Part shown: positions 45,715-54,704 of the stretch, in pieces
Numbering within the stretch: position 1 is the first letter of the stretch
How the letters are laid out: each line of letters starts with the position of its first letter
NCBI GenBank assembly: GCA_007753675.1
Contig: CP036432.1
Span: 7,132,233 to 7,196,232, forward strand
From: Stieleria magnilauensis
Lineage (GTDB): Bacteria > Planctomycetota > Planctomycetia > Pirellulales > Pirellulaceae
Length of the DNA: 64,000 nt
Direction of reading: 5' to 3'
Translations under genes and position numbers: made by a program
The notes under the pieces: generated by a model
Databases searched by the model: none
What the model was told of the DNA's origin: nothing
The model's input: only the letters and a program-made list of their open reading frames with translations

Positions 45715-46925
45715 CCCTGTTTTTGGCGATCGCGGCTTTGGTGTTGACGAGCTTTCCAGCCGCGATGTTCGTGGCCAACCTGCGGTTGTTTCAATGTCTC
45801 GGCACCATCAACACCAATATCAACCGTTGGTGTCCAGGCTTTAGCCGCATTCTCAGCCGCGCCCACCGCCGTCAGGCGGAACGCCAACCTATCCTGACCG
45901 ATGCCTCTTCACCGCCGAGCGTCTCGGTGTTGATCCCCGCTCGCGACGAAGCGTCCGGCATTGCCGACTGTCTGCGAGCGGCCCTGTCGAGTGAAAACGT
46001 CGCGGTGGAAGCAATCGTGCTCGATGACGACTCCTCCGATGCCACAGCGGAGATCGTGACCGAGTTTGCACAACGCGATCAACGTGTTCGGTTGATTCAC
46101 GGAAAACCATTGCCATCCGGTTGGAATGGAAAACAACACGCCTGCTGGCAACTCGCCGGCGCCGCTACTAGCGAACGATTGGTGTTCATCGACGCCGATG
46201 TTCGCCTGGCGCCCGGCGCGTTGTGGCGGTTGATGCAGTACCAGGATCAAACGGATGTCGGCCTGCTGAGCGCGTTTCCCCACCAGATCACCGGGACGTG
46301 GTTGGAGAAATGGTTGATCCCGATGATGCATTTTATTTTGTTGTGCTACCTGCCTTTCGCGCGGATGCGTTCCCATGGTGACGCAAGTCTCGCCGCCGGT
46401 TGCGGGCAATTGTTTCTTTCCACACGCGATGCCTACCGAAAGGCGGGCACCCACGAGGCGATCAAACCATCGCGACACGATGGAGTGAAATTGCCGCGCG
46501 CGTATCGATCCGCCGGCATCATGACGGACGTGGTCGACGGGACGGAACTGGCGGATTGCCGGATGTACCGGGGAGCGGCCGAGGTGGTTCGCGGCGTGCT
46601 GAAGAATGCGATCGAAGGGATCGCCAATCCACGCCTGATCGTCGTGTTTACCGTCTTGCTGCTCGGGTGCAGCGTGCTGCCGTTGGTTGCGTTGGCCGTT
46701 TCGGTCGCTGAGCGGAATCCGGTTGCGATCACGATTTCAACACTGGCGGTGGTGTTGGCCCACGTGCCGCGTTTCATCGCCGCGGCGCGGTTGAGACAGT
46801 CGTGGTTCGGGGCGTTGTGTCACGTCCCGGCGACGATGACGTTCGTGGTGCTGCAATGGATTGCGTTGGCCAATCACCTCGCCGGGCGTCAAGTCGCCTG
46901 GCGCGGGCGAACGGAATCAACGTAG
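45711..46925 (+). CDS. family 2 glycosyltransferase (CrtQ-like) with a repeat-derived insert
   Basis: The 404-residue membrane protein starts at ATG 45711. It has an N-terminal membrane helix, the GT2 fold (SVLIPARDEASGIADCL, IVLDDDSSDAT, the DxD-type FIDADVRLAPG) and C-terminal membrane helices (LIVVFTVLLLGCSVLPLVALAV). It is translationally coupled to the acyltransferase. CrtQ-like enzymes glucosylate carotenoid acids; this role is inferred from neighbours. Between the first helix and the catalytic domain, residues about 39-59 (WCPGFSRILSRAHRRQAERQP) are encoded by a decayed copy of the 80 bp repeat. Confidence 0.87.
   Translation: MTLFLAIAALVLTSFPAAMFVANLRLFQCLGTINTNINRWCPGFSRILSRAHRRQAERQPILTDASSPPSVSVLIPARDEASGIADCLRAALSSENVAVEAIVLDDDSSDATAEIVTEFAQRDQRVRLIHGKPLPSGWNGKQHACWQLAGAATSERLVFIDADVRLAPGALWRLMQYQDQTDVGLLSAFPHQITGTWLEKWLIPMMHFILLCYLPFARMRSHGDASLAAGCGQLFLSTRDAYRKAGTHEAIKPSRHDGVKLPRAYRSAGIMTDVVDGTELADCRMYRGAAEVVRGVLKNAIEGIANPRLIVVFTVLLLGCSVLPLVALAVSVAERNPVAITISTLAVVLAHVPRFIAAARLRQSWFGALCHVPATMTFVVLQWIALANHLAGRQVAWRGRTEST
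45826..45889 (+). repeat. decayed single unit of the 80 bp repeat inside a coding gene
   Basis: TTGGTGTCCAGGCTTTAGCCGC matches the left arm of array A unit 15722 except at the first base, and GGCGGAACGCCAACCT matches the right arm GGCTGGACACCAACCT at most positions. The central hairpin is mostly lost, shortening the unit to about 64 bases. It has the same orientation as the gene and keeps the frame open. Confidence 0.8.
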
Positions 46926-46998
46926 TCGACGACACCGTAAAATCGGTTGCCAAATCCCGCAGAAAAAGAATCGACGTCCCGTACCTCCACGCAGGCGT

Positions 46999-47021
46999 GT
47001 TCCCAAGCGGAGCCGGGGAAC
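46999..47021. terminator. weak hairpin in convergent gap
   Basis: GTTCCC and GGGAAC pair around an 11-base loop between the convergent glycosyltransferase and fumC genes. A terminator role is guessed from position. Confidence 0.3.
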
Positions 47022-47035
47022 AAGCCGAAAAACGC

Positions 47036-48460
<1,425 letters not shown>

Positions 48461-48563
48461 GGCAGCTGCGGTGGAGTTGGTGGGAAGAAATGAACGAACC
48501 GAAGTTTACCGCCACCACAATGACTTGAGAATTGGTGTGCGGGCACGCACGCCCGGCATCTCG

Positions 48564-49910
48564 TCAGAGCATCACTCGAGCGATGTTGATGTAGATCACG
48601 ATGCCCAGGATGTCGACGATTCCGGCGACGAAGGGGTTGCTCATCATGGCGGGATCCAGGCCGAGTTTCTGGAAGATCAACGGCAGCGCGGCGCCGAAGA
48701 AACAGCCGACGATGATCACGGCCAGCAAGGTCAGCGGGATCACCAGGGCGGCAAACGGTGTCGGCGCCATAAAGATCGCGACCGAATAACCGATCGTCGA
48801 AAGGAAAACGCCCAACACGCAGGACACCACGATCTCACGCTGAATCACGGTCCGCCAATCCGTCAATTCCAACTGGCCGCCGGTCAGCGCCGTGATCACC
48901 AGAGTCGCCGACTGGCTGCCGGAGTTTCCGCCGGCGCTGATGATCAGGGGAATGAACGAGACCAGCCAAATATAGTTTTGTAGCTCTTCGTGATAGTGTT
49001 CCAGCGCGAACGCGGTCAGCAGCGCGGCGAAGAACAAGATGATCAGCCAGATGCCCCGCTTCCACGACAGCGTCAGCAAACCAATCCGCAAGTAGTCTTG
49101 TTCCAGCGGTTCGACGGCGGCGATCCGATGGGCATCTTCGGTCAGCTCTTCTCGAACGACGTCGATCACGTCATCGTGGGTGATGATCCCCAGCAACTGA
49201 CGTCCCGAATCGACGACCGGGATGGCGAGCAGGTTGAATCGCTCGACTTTTTCGGCGACCGATTCCTGATCCTCGTCGACTTCAGCGACAATGACATCGG
49301 TCTCCATCATTTCGCCGAGCGTGCGTTCGGTACGGGATAATGATGAAACGAGTTGTCGCGTCGACACGATGCCTCGCAGCAGGTTGTCGTTGTCGACCAC
49401 GTACAGGTAGTAGATCGTTTCCAGCTCGCTGGCCTGTTTGCCGAGTTCCTTGAGCGCCTCGGACACCGTCAGCGACTCGGCGAGCATCGCGACTTCCGAC
49501 GTCATCAACGCGCCGGCGGTGCCCTCTTCGTAGGAACACAGTCGCAAGATGTCGCGGCGGTCTTCGACCGGCAACAGCGGCAAGATCGCCTTGACGCGTG
49601 CCGGAGAAAGTTGCTGAATCAGGTCGACGCGATCGTCCGATGCGATCCTGTCGACCAACGTGGCGACTTCGCGCGGCTCCTGACTCTGCAACAGATCGAC
49701 TTGTCGCTGCTCGTCGAAGTAGGAGAAAATCTCCGCGCGTCGATCCAGATCCGCGTACTGCAACACCGACCACAGGTCGACGTCATCGAGCCCCTCCATG
49801 AATTCCGCGGTTCGTCCGGCATTGAGCGCCGTGCAGAACTCGACCAGCTCGGCCGAATTACTTTCGGCCAACATCTCTCGGAGTTCGGGAAGCAGGAGAG
49901 GGTTGACCAT
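48564..49910 (-). CDS. mgtE: magnesium transporter MgtE
   Basis: MgtE is a Mg2+-selective channel. The 448-residue protein has the helical N domain (LQYADLDRRAEIFSYFDEQRQ, LPLLPVEDRRDIL), paired CBS domains (VVDNDNLLRGIVSTRQL; IPVVDSGRQLLGIITHDDV) and a five-helix membrane domain containing ISAGGNSGSQSATLVI, the conserved pore region. The start follows the efp stop without a gap, so the two are probably one operon. Confidence 0.96.
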   Translation of the reverse strand: MVNPLLLPELREMLAESNSAELVEFCTALNAGRTAEFMEGLDDVDLWSVLQYADLDRRAEIFSYFDEQRQVDLLQSQEPREVATLVDRIASDDRVDLIQQLSPARVKAILPLLPVEDRRDILRLCSYEEGTAGALMTSEVAMLAESLTVSEALKELGKQASELETIYYLYVVDNDNLLRGIVSTRQLVSSLSRTERTLGEMMETDVIVAEVDEDQESVAEKVERFNLLAIPVVDSGRQLLGIITHDDVIDVVREELTEDAHRIAAVEPLEQDYLRIGLLTLSWKRGIWLIILFFAALLTAFALEHYHEELQNYIWLVSFIPLIISAGGNSGSQSATLVITALTGGQLELTDWRTVIQREIVVSCVLGVFLSTIGYSVAIFMAPTPFAALVIPLTLLAVIIVGCFFGAALPLIFQKLGLDPAMMSNPFVAGIVDILGIVIYINIARVML

Positions 49911-50480
49911 TTAGTTACTGACGCGTTCGCTGTACTCGCCCGTTCGCGTGTCCACTTTGATCACATTGCCGGTCTTGATGAATCCGGGAACGATGAACTC
50001 CGCACCGGTCTCGACCGTCGCCGGTTTGGTCACGTTGGTCGCGGTGTCACCCTTGGCGCCGGGGGCGCAATCGGTGACTTCCAATTCGACCATGGTGGGC
50101 GGTTCGACGATGATCGGGTTGCTGTTGTACGTCGTCATCGTGCAGATCATGCCGTCCTTGAGGTACTTCCAAATGTCCCCGGCGACGTTCTCGGGCACTT
50201 CGTATTGCTCGAACGTCTCTTGATGCATGAAGACGTAGTCCTGACCTTGGCGATACAGGAACGACACGTCGGTGGTCTGGACGTCGGCGGCTTCCAACGA
50301 ATCGCCGCCCTTGTAGGTTCGATCCAAGGTGGTGCCCCGAATCAAGTTTTTCAGTTTGCACTTGTAAAGCGCGTTGCCTTTGCCCGGCTTGACGAACTGC
50401 ATGTCCGTCATCAGGTAAGGTTCTCCATCGATTTGGACTTTCAGCCCTTTTCGGAAATCGCTGGTGTTGTAAGTTGCCAT
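49911..50480 (-). CDS. efp: translation elongation factor P
   Basis: EF-P rescues ribosomes stalled at polyproline stretches. ATG 50480 gives 189 residues, the usual size. The modified lysine is Lys34 in VKPGKGNALYKCK. The three beta-barrel domains are visible, with FIVPGFIKTGNVIKVDTRTGEY at the C-terminus. The divergent epmB-like gene supports beta-lysylation of Lys34. No epmA is in the window. Confidence 0.97.
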   Translation of the reverse strand: MATYNTSDFRKGLKVQIDGEPYLMTDMQFVKPGKGNALYKCKLKNLIRGTTLDRTYKGGDSLEAADVQTTDVSFLYRQGQDYVFMHQETFEQYEVPENVAGDIWKYLKDGMICTMTTYNSNPIIVEPPTMVELEVTDCAPGAKGDTATNVTKPATVETGAEFIVPGFIKTGNVIKVDTRTGEYSERVSN

Positions 50481-50639
50481 CGGTTTGTCCGGCTCCGTGA
50501 TACAGACTTCTGCGGGGGCGATCAGGAGTTTCAATGACTCCCATCGGGGCGAGAGTTTACCGAGCAGGGGCGGTTTTGTCCCGACCGGGTAGAAGCTAGT
50601 TTTCTCGAACCCTCCAGAAACCGCCCCGGGATCGGATCC

Positions 50640-51683
50640 ATGTCACCTTCTGATTGTTCGCCCACCGCCACTGCACCGAAAAACGGCGCCCGCTGCTTCG
50701 CCGCGAACCCCCGCCAGGTCGGCTGGCAGACCGCGATGAAACGGGCCATCCGCTCTCAAAGCGAGCTGCGACGGTTGCTGGGCCTCGCGGCGGACCCCCA
50801 GGCGGAGCGGGCGGAGGCGTTCCCGACCTTCGTGCCCCTCGAACTTGTTTCCCGAATCACCCCCGGCGATCCCGACGATCCGATCTTGCGCCAGGTCCTG
50901 GCCACCGCGGACGAACTCGCCGAGCGGCCCGGGTTCGTGTCCGACCCCGTCGGTGATTTGCCGGCCCAACGAGGCGGCGGGCTGTTGCACAAGTACGACG
51001 GGCGGGCCTTGATCGTCACACATGGGGCCTGTGCGGTGCATTGTCGCTATTGTTTCCGGCGCGAATTCCCCTACTTGGAAAACGGATCGCGGAAACAGTC
51101 CTGGGCGCCTGCCTTGCAATACATACAGGACGACGAATCGATCGAAGAAGTGTTGCTCAGCGGGGGCGACCCATTGACGTTGACCGATGACGTGTTGGCG
51201 GAATTGATCGACCGAATTGAAGCGATCGACCACGTCCGCCGGCTGCGGATTCACACCCGACTTCCGATCGCGATTCCGCAACGGGTCACCGCCGAGCTTG
51301 TCGACCGACTGGACCACTCGCGTTTGGCCGTCTGGGTCGTCGTGCACAGCAACCACGCCCAAGAAATCGATTTCCGCGTCGTCGCGGCGCTGGATCGGTT
51401 GAGGCGTGCGGGGATCTCGGTGCTCAATCAGGCGGTCCTGTTGGCCGGAGTCAACGATTCGGTCGACGCACTGGCAAGTCTGTCGCTGAAATTGGTCGAT
51501 TCGGGCGTCGTGCCGTACTATTTGCATCAACTCGATCGCGTCCGCGGAGCCGGCCATTTTTGGGTCGACATCGAACGCGGCAAGCAGCTCCTCGAGCAAC
51601 TGCGGGCCAGGCTACCCGGCTATGCGGTCCCAAAATATGTGATTGAGCAGGCCGGCGAAAACTCCAAGACTCCGATCGCGTAG
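50640..51683 (+). CDS. epmB: EF-P beta-lysylation protein EpmB-like (KamA family)
   Basis: The 347-residue radical-SAM protein belongs to the lysine 2,3-aminomutase family. The cluster cysteines lie in GACAVHCRYCFRREFPY (CxxxCxxC), and the PLP-binding and aminomutase motifs follow (EVLLSGGDPLTLTDDVL, VLNQAVLLAGVND). EpmB converts lysine to (R)-beta-lysine for EF-P. Divergence from efp, 159 bases away, and the short length favour EpmB over a catabolic aminomutase. Confidence 0.92.
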   Translation: MSPSDCSPTATAPKNGARCFAANPRQVGWQTAMKRAIRSQSELRRLLGLAADPQAERAEAFPTFVPLELVSRITPGDPDDPILRQVLATADELAERPGFVSDPVGDLPAQRGGGLLHKYDGRALIVTHGACAVHCRYCFRREFPYLENGSRKQSWAPALQYIQDDESIEEVLLSGGDPLTLTDDVLAELIDRIEAIDHVRRLRIHTRLPIAIPQRVTAELVDRLDHSRLAVWVVVHSNHAQEIDFRVVAALDRLRRAGISVLNQAVLLAGVNDSVDALASLSLKLVDSGVVPYYLHQLDRVRGAGHFWVDIERGKQLLEQLRARLPGYAVPKYVIEQAGENSKTPIA

Positions 51684-51690
51684 AATGTCG

Positions 51691-51724
51691 GAGCGGAAAA
51701 GGGGTCAGAGCGGAAAAGGGGTCA
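51691..51724. repeat. 17 bp tandem duplication GAGCGGAAAAGGGGTCA
   Basis: Two perfect adjacent copies lie eight bases after the epmB stop, and the second is followed by GGCACC. I recall the string AAAAGGGGTCAGGCACC as common in dispersed bacterial repeats, but have not searched for it. Confidence 0.8.
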
Positions 51725-51809
51725 GGCACCGTCGAAACTGACAGGGCAATCAGGAATTCCCGCCCACTTCGACCCGCCCACATCGATTTGTGCGCAAGCC
51801 CCCGTCGGC

Positions 51810-53474
51810 ATGTCCCGTGATACGGAAGTCTTTTCATTCATGTACGTTTTCGAAAACCCGGTCCTGCAACGTGAATTACTGGTCAATCTGCGCACCAAGC
51901 GAGCGTTCGTGCTGCTGGCCGTCTACCAGTTACTGTTGGCGACGGTGGTCGTCGCCGCCTGGCCCTCGGACCAGCGACTGGACCTGACGTCCAACCCGCC
52001 CTCGGCGACGAAGTTGGTCAACCTGTTTTTTCTGGGGCAATACGTGATCGCTTCGCTGATGGCCCCCAGCTTTGCGGCGGGCACGATCGCGGGTGAAAAA
52101 GAGCGCAAGACGTATGAGATGTTATTGGCCAGTCCGTTGCGGCCCGGCGCGATCATCATCGGCAAGATCGTCGCTTCGCTGACCCACATCGGTATGCTGA
52201 TCATCGGTTCGCTGCCGATCATCGTCTTGTGTCTGCCGCTGGGCGGCGTGAGTGTTTACGAGGTGTTGGCCGCCTATTTGGGATTGATCATTTCGGTGGT
52301 CCTGTTCGGCGCGATCGGCGTGATGGCCAGCAGCTATTTTCCGCGGACGAGCAGTGCGTTGGTGGTCAGCTACCTGGCGATCTTGCCGTTGGTGATCGGC
52401 GCCTGCCTGTTTTGGGCCTCGATGGCCAGCGAGGGTGATTTGCGGCTCAAGATCTCCGCGATCGTCTTTCCCGCCTTCGGGTTGACCGCCGTGATCTTGA
52501 TGGGAGCCGCCGCAGCCGGGCGCATGCTCTATCCGCCGGACGTGGGCAGCGAAGGCAAAGAAGTGATCGATTTGGAACGTGAAGCCGAAGAGGCGGTCGG
52601 GTTGGTGATCCAACCGGACCAGTTTCCCGACCGATTGTTTGCACCGCCACGGAAAGACGAAATGATGGCCGATGGTGCGAATCCCGTCTACGACAAAGAA
52701 CTGCACAGCGAGATCTTCAGTCAGGGCACGTTGATGCTGCGTCTGGTGATCCAGATCAGCATCTTGTTGGCGATCCCGATGATGGGCGTGTTCTTGTTCT
52801 TTAAACAAGAGCATGCGCCCTGGTTCGGCGTTTACGTGATCGTGTTCAACATGCTGGTCGGGCCCTCGTTCTTGGCCAGCAGCATCACCAGTGAACGCGA
52901 ACGTCAGACCTTGGATCTCTTACTGACGACGCCGCTTTCACCCGTGCAGATTCTGTGGGGAAAATTTGTGGTGCGGTTTCGAATCAGCTTTGTATTGACG
53001 TCGTTTCTGATGTGGCCCTTGATTCTCGGTGCGGTGTTGAACACATCGTTTTGGTCCAACGGCTTGACGGTGCTGGGCATGTTTTTGATCATCGCCGTGG
53101 TCTGTTTGGTCAACTGTGTGATCGCGCTGGCGTGCAGCCTGTTCACACGCAAGTCTTCGATCGCTTTGTTGACGACCTATGCCGTACTGCTGTTGCTGTA
53201 TGTCGCACCGCCGGCGCTCTCGACCTTGGCGAGAACGCTGGAAATGTCCGCCCCGGTGATCGCCCAGGCCGATTGGACCGGAGTGGCGAGCCCGTTTTCG
53301 GCGCTGTTCGCGTTACCGCTGAACGAAGAAATCGCGCCGGAGAACCCGGAGGTGAATGCCGGGAAATTGCACATCGTGGTCGGCTACTTTGCCTTCAGCG
53401 CGCTCATGGTGATGGCGGTCACCGCAGCCATGGTGCTGCGACTGAGGGCGCGGCAAGGTTTGTCCGACGGCTAA
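51810..53474 (+). CDS. ABC-2 type transporter permease
   Basis: The 554-residue membrane protein has two permease halves, each starting with a cytoplasmic segment and about six helices. The conserved EKERKTYEMLLASPLRPGAI and ERERQTLDLLLTTPLSPVQI motifs mark ABC-2 permeases, and the repeated motif shows the internal duplication. ATG 51840 (MYVFENPVLQREL) is an alternative start. No ATPase gene is adjacent, and none is in the window. The substrate is unknown. Confidence 0.88.
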   Translation: MSRDTEVFSFMYVFENPVLQRELLVNLRTKRAFVLLAVYQLLLATVVVAAWPSDQRLDLTSNPPSATKLVNLFFLGQYVIASLMAPSFAAGTIAGEKERKTYEMLLASPLRPGAIIIGKIVASLTHIGMLIIGSLPIIVLCLPLGGVSVYEVLAAYLGLIISVVLFGAIGVMASSYFPRTSSALVVSYLAILPLVIGACLFWASMASEGDLRLKISAIVFPAFGLTAVILMGAAAAGRMLYPPDVGSEGKEVIDLEREAEEAVGLVIQPDQFPDRLFAPPRKDEMMADGANPVYDKELHSEIFSQGTLMLRLVIQISILLAIPMMGVFLFFKQEHAPWFGVYVIVFNMLVGPSFLASSITSERERQTLDLLLTTPLSPVQILWGKFVVRFRISFVLTSFLMWPLILGAVLNTSFWSNGLTVLGMFLIIAVVCLVNCVIALACSLFTRKSSIALLTTYAVLLLLYVAPPALSTLARTLEMSAPVIAQADWTGVASPFSALFALPLNEEIAPENPEVNAGKLHIVVGYFAFSALMVMAVTAAMVLRLRARQGLSDG

Positions 53475-53475
53475 A

Positions 53476-54144
53476 TCAGTGGTGGTAATAGAACATCGGC
53501 CGACGCCCGTGCCGATAGTGCGGCGGCGGATAATGCGGCAGCGTGTGGTGCTCGATGATGATCGGCGCCGGGCGATAGATCCGTTGCTCGACCACCGTTG
53601 GCGCCGCGGGAGCAACGGTGACGGGTGCGGGCGAACTTGGTGGGCCGGCGGATTGCAAGGCCGTGATCACGCTTTCGCTAACGCCCTGCTGGTGCAAGGC
53701 AATGATGTCGGCGACGACGAGTTTACCGAGGTAGCCGCGCTGCCGAACTTGATTGATGATCACCTGATCGCTGAGTCCACTGCGCGACATCGAGATCACG
53801 TCCTGTAGCGTGACGGCGGATTGCTGGACCGCGGCCTGCTGCTGGGCGGCATACTGCTGCCGTTGCGCCTGGTAATACGCCGCCCGCTGTTGTTCGAGCG
53901 CCGCTTCTTTGTCGGCCGCGTTACCCAAGATGCCTCCGGCCACCGCACCGACCACGCCACCGATCGCCGCGCCCGCGCCGGCTTCATCGTTGTGATCCCC
54001 GATCAGCCCTCCGGCGATCGCGCCGGCGATCCCGCCGAACGTCGCCCCGCGTTGCTGATTCGCCTGGGCGAGGGCATCGCGAGGGGTGCAAATGGCGATC
54101 AATACCAGCGAAAGCATCAGGCCGAAGGGTCGTGTGGAAGTCAT
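53476..54144 (-). CDS. exported glycine-zipper protein
   Basis: ATG 54144 gives 222 residues with a signal peptide (RPFGLMLSLVLIAI, cleavage near ALAQ). Two glycine-zipper stretches follow (FGGIAGAIAGGLIGD and GGVVGAVAGGILGN), a Gln/Ala-rich linker with repeated QQ, a helical domain (DVISMSRSGLSDQVIINQVRQRG), and a His/Pro/Tyr-rich tail. Such proteins insert in or span the outer membrane. I do not recognise a specific function. It is convergent with the permease, with one base between stops. Confidence 0.75.
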   Translation of the reverse strand: MTSTRPFGLMLSLVLIAICTPRDALAQANQQRGATFGGIAGAIAGGLIGDHNDEAGAGAAIGGVVGAVAGGILGNAADKEAALEQQRAAYYQAQRQQYAAQQQAAVQQSAVTLQDVISMSRSGLSDQVIINQVRQRGYLGKLVVADIIALHQQGVSESVITALQSAGPPSSPAPVTVAPAAPTVVEQRIYRPAPIIIEHHTLPHYPPPHYRHGRRPMFYYHH

Positions 54145-54270
54145 CCTTGAAATTCCGTCTCCAAAAGGGAAGTTGGCGGGCTGGAAATAGCAGAAGGGAC
54201 GCGGCGGCGTCAATTGAAAGTTGGTTGGAACGAAGCTCCGCAAACTTCCCCTGGTTTTCCCAACCGACAG

Positions 54271-54384
54271 GCCGTTTGGGTCGGGACCCGTAGGCTCGCG
54301 CCCAAACGGCTAATCATCGTTTGACATCAGCCGGTTCGCGCCAGCGCCCGGGCCTCCTCGTTGATGTTAACTTAGCGGTATTGG
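54271..54384 (+). repeat. dispersed ~100 bp repeat, copy 2 of 3, with an extra perfect inverted repeat
   Basis: This copy runs from CCCGTAGGCTCGCG through AATCATCGTTTGACATCAGC to TTAACTTAGCGGTATTGG. Uniquely among the copies, GCCGTTTGGG at 54271 and CCCAAACGGC ending at 54310 form a perfect 10 bp stem with a 20-base loop. It lies in the 560-base gap between two divergent genes. Confidence 0.85.
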
Positions 54385-54590
54385 ATTTAAGCCCTCGCGC
54401 CGTAGCAGGGGGCCGGCTGGCGCCCCTCGCTCACGCGTTCGGGCTAACATCCTCGCGTTGATTCGGGTACATCAACGAAATCGACAGGCCGCTCGCCGGC
54501 TTCGCCTTCCCAAGATCCGCCTTGGGGGCCAGAATACGCGCCCGGAACGCCCGTTTTTCCTCCCAATTGAAAAACCACCACCACACCATC

Positions 54591-54620
54591 ACTCCCTGGC
54601 ACTCCCTGGCACTCCCTGGT
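54591..54620. repeat. three tandem copies of ACTCCCTGGC
   Basis: Three 10 bp copies (the last ends T) lie 85-115 bases before the yidC start, within the divergent gap. The rest of this gap holds the dispersed repeat and GC-rich sequence with no gene seen. Confidence 0.8.
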
Positions 54621-54704
54621 GCCCAGGACTGAATCCTGGCGTGTCGAACCGCGTCAAATCCCTGCCGGTGGACTTCCCTCCATCTCAACCCAACCGGATC
54701 GATC

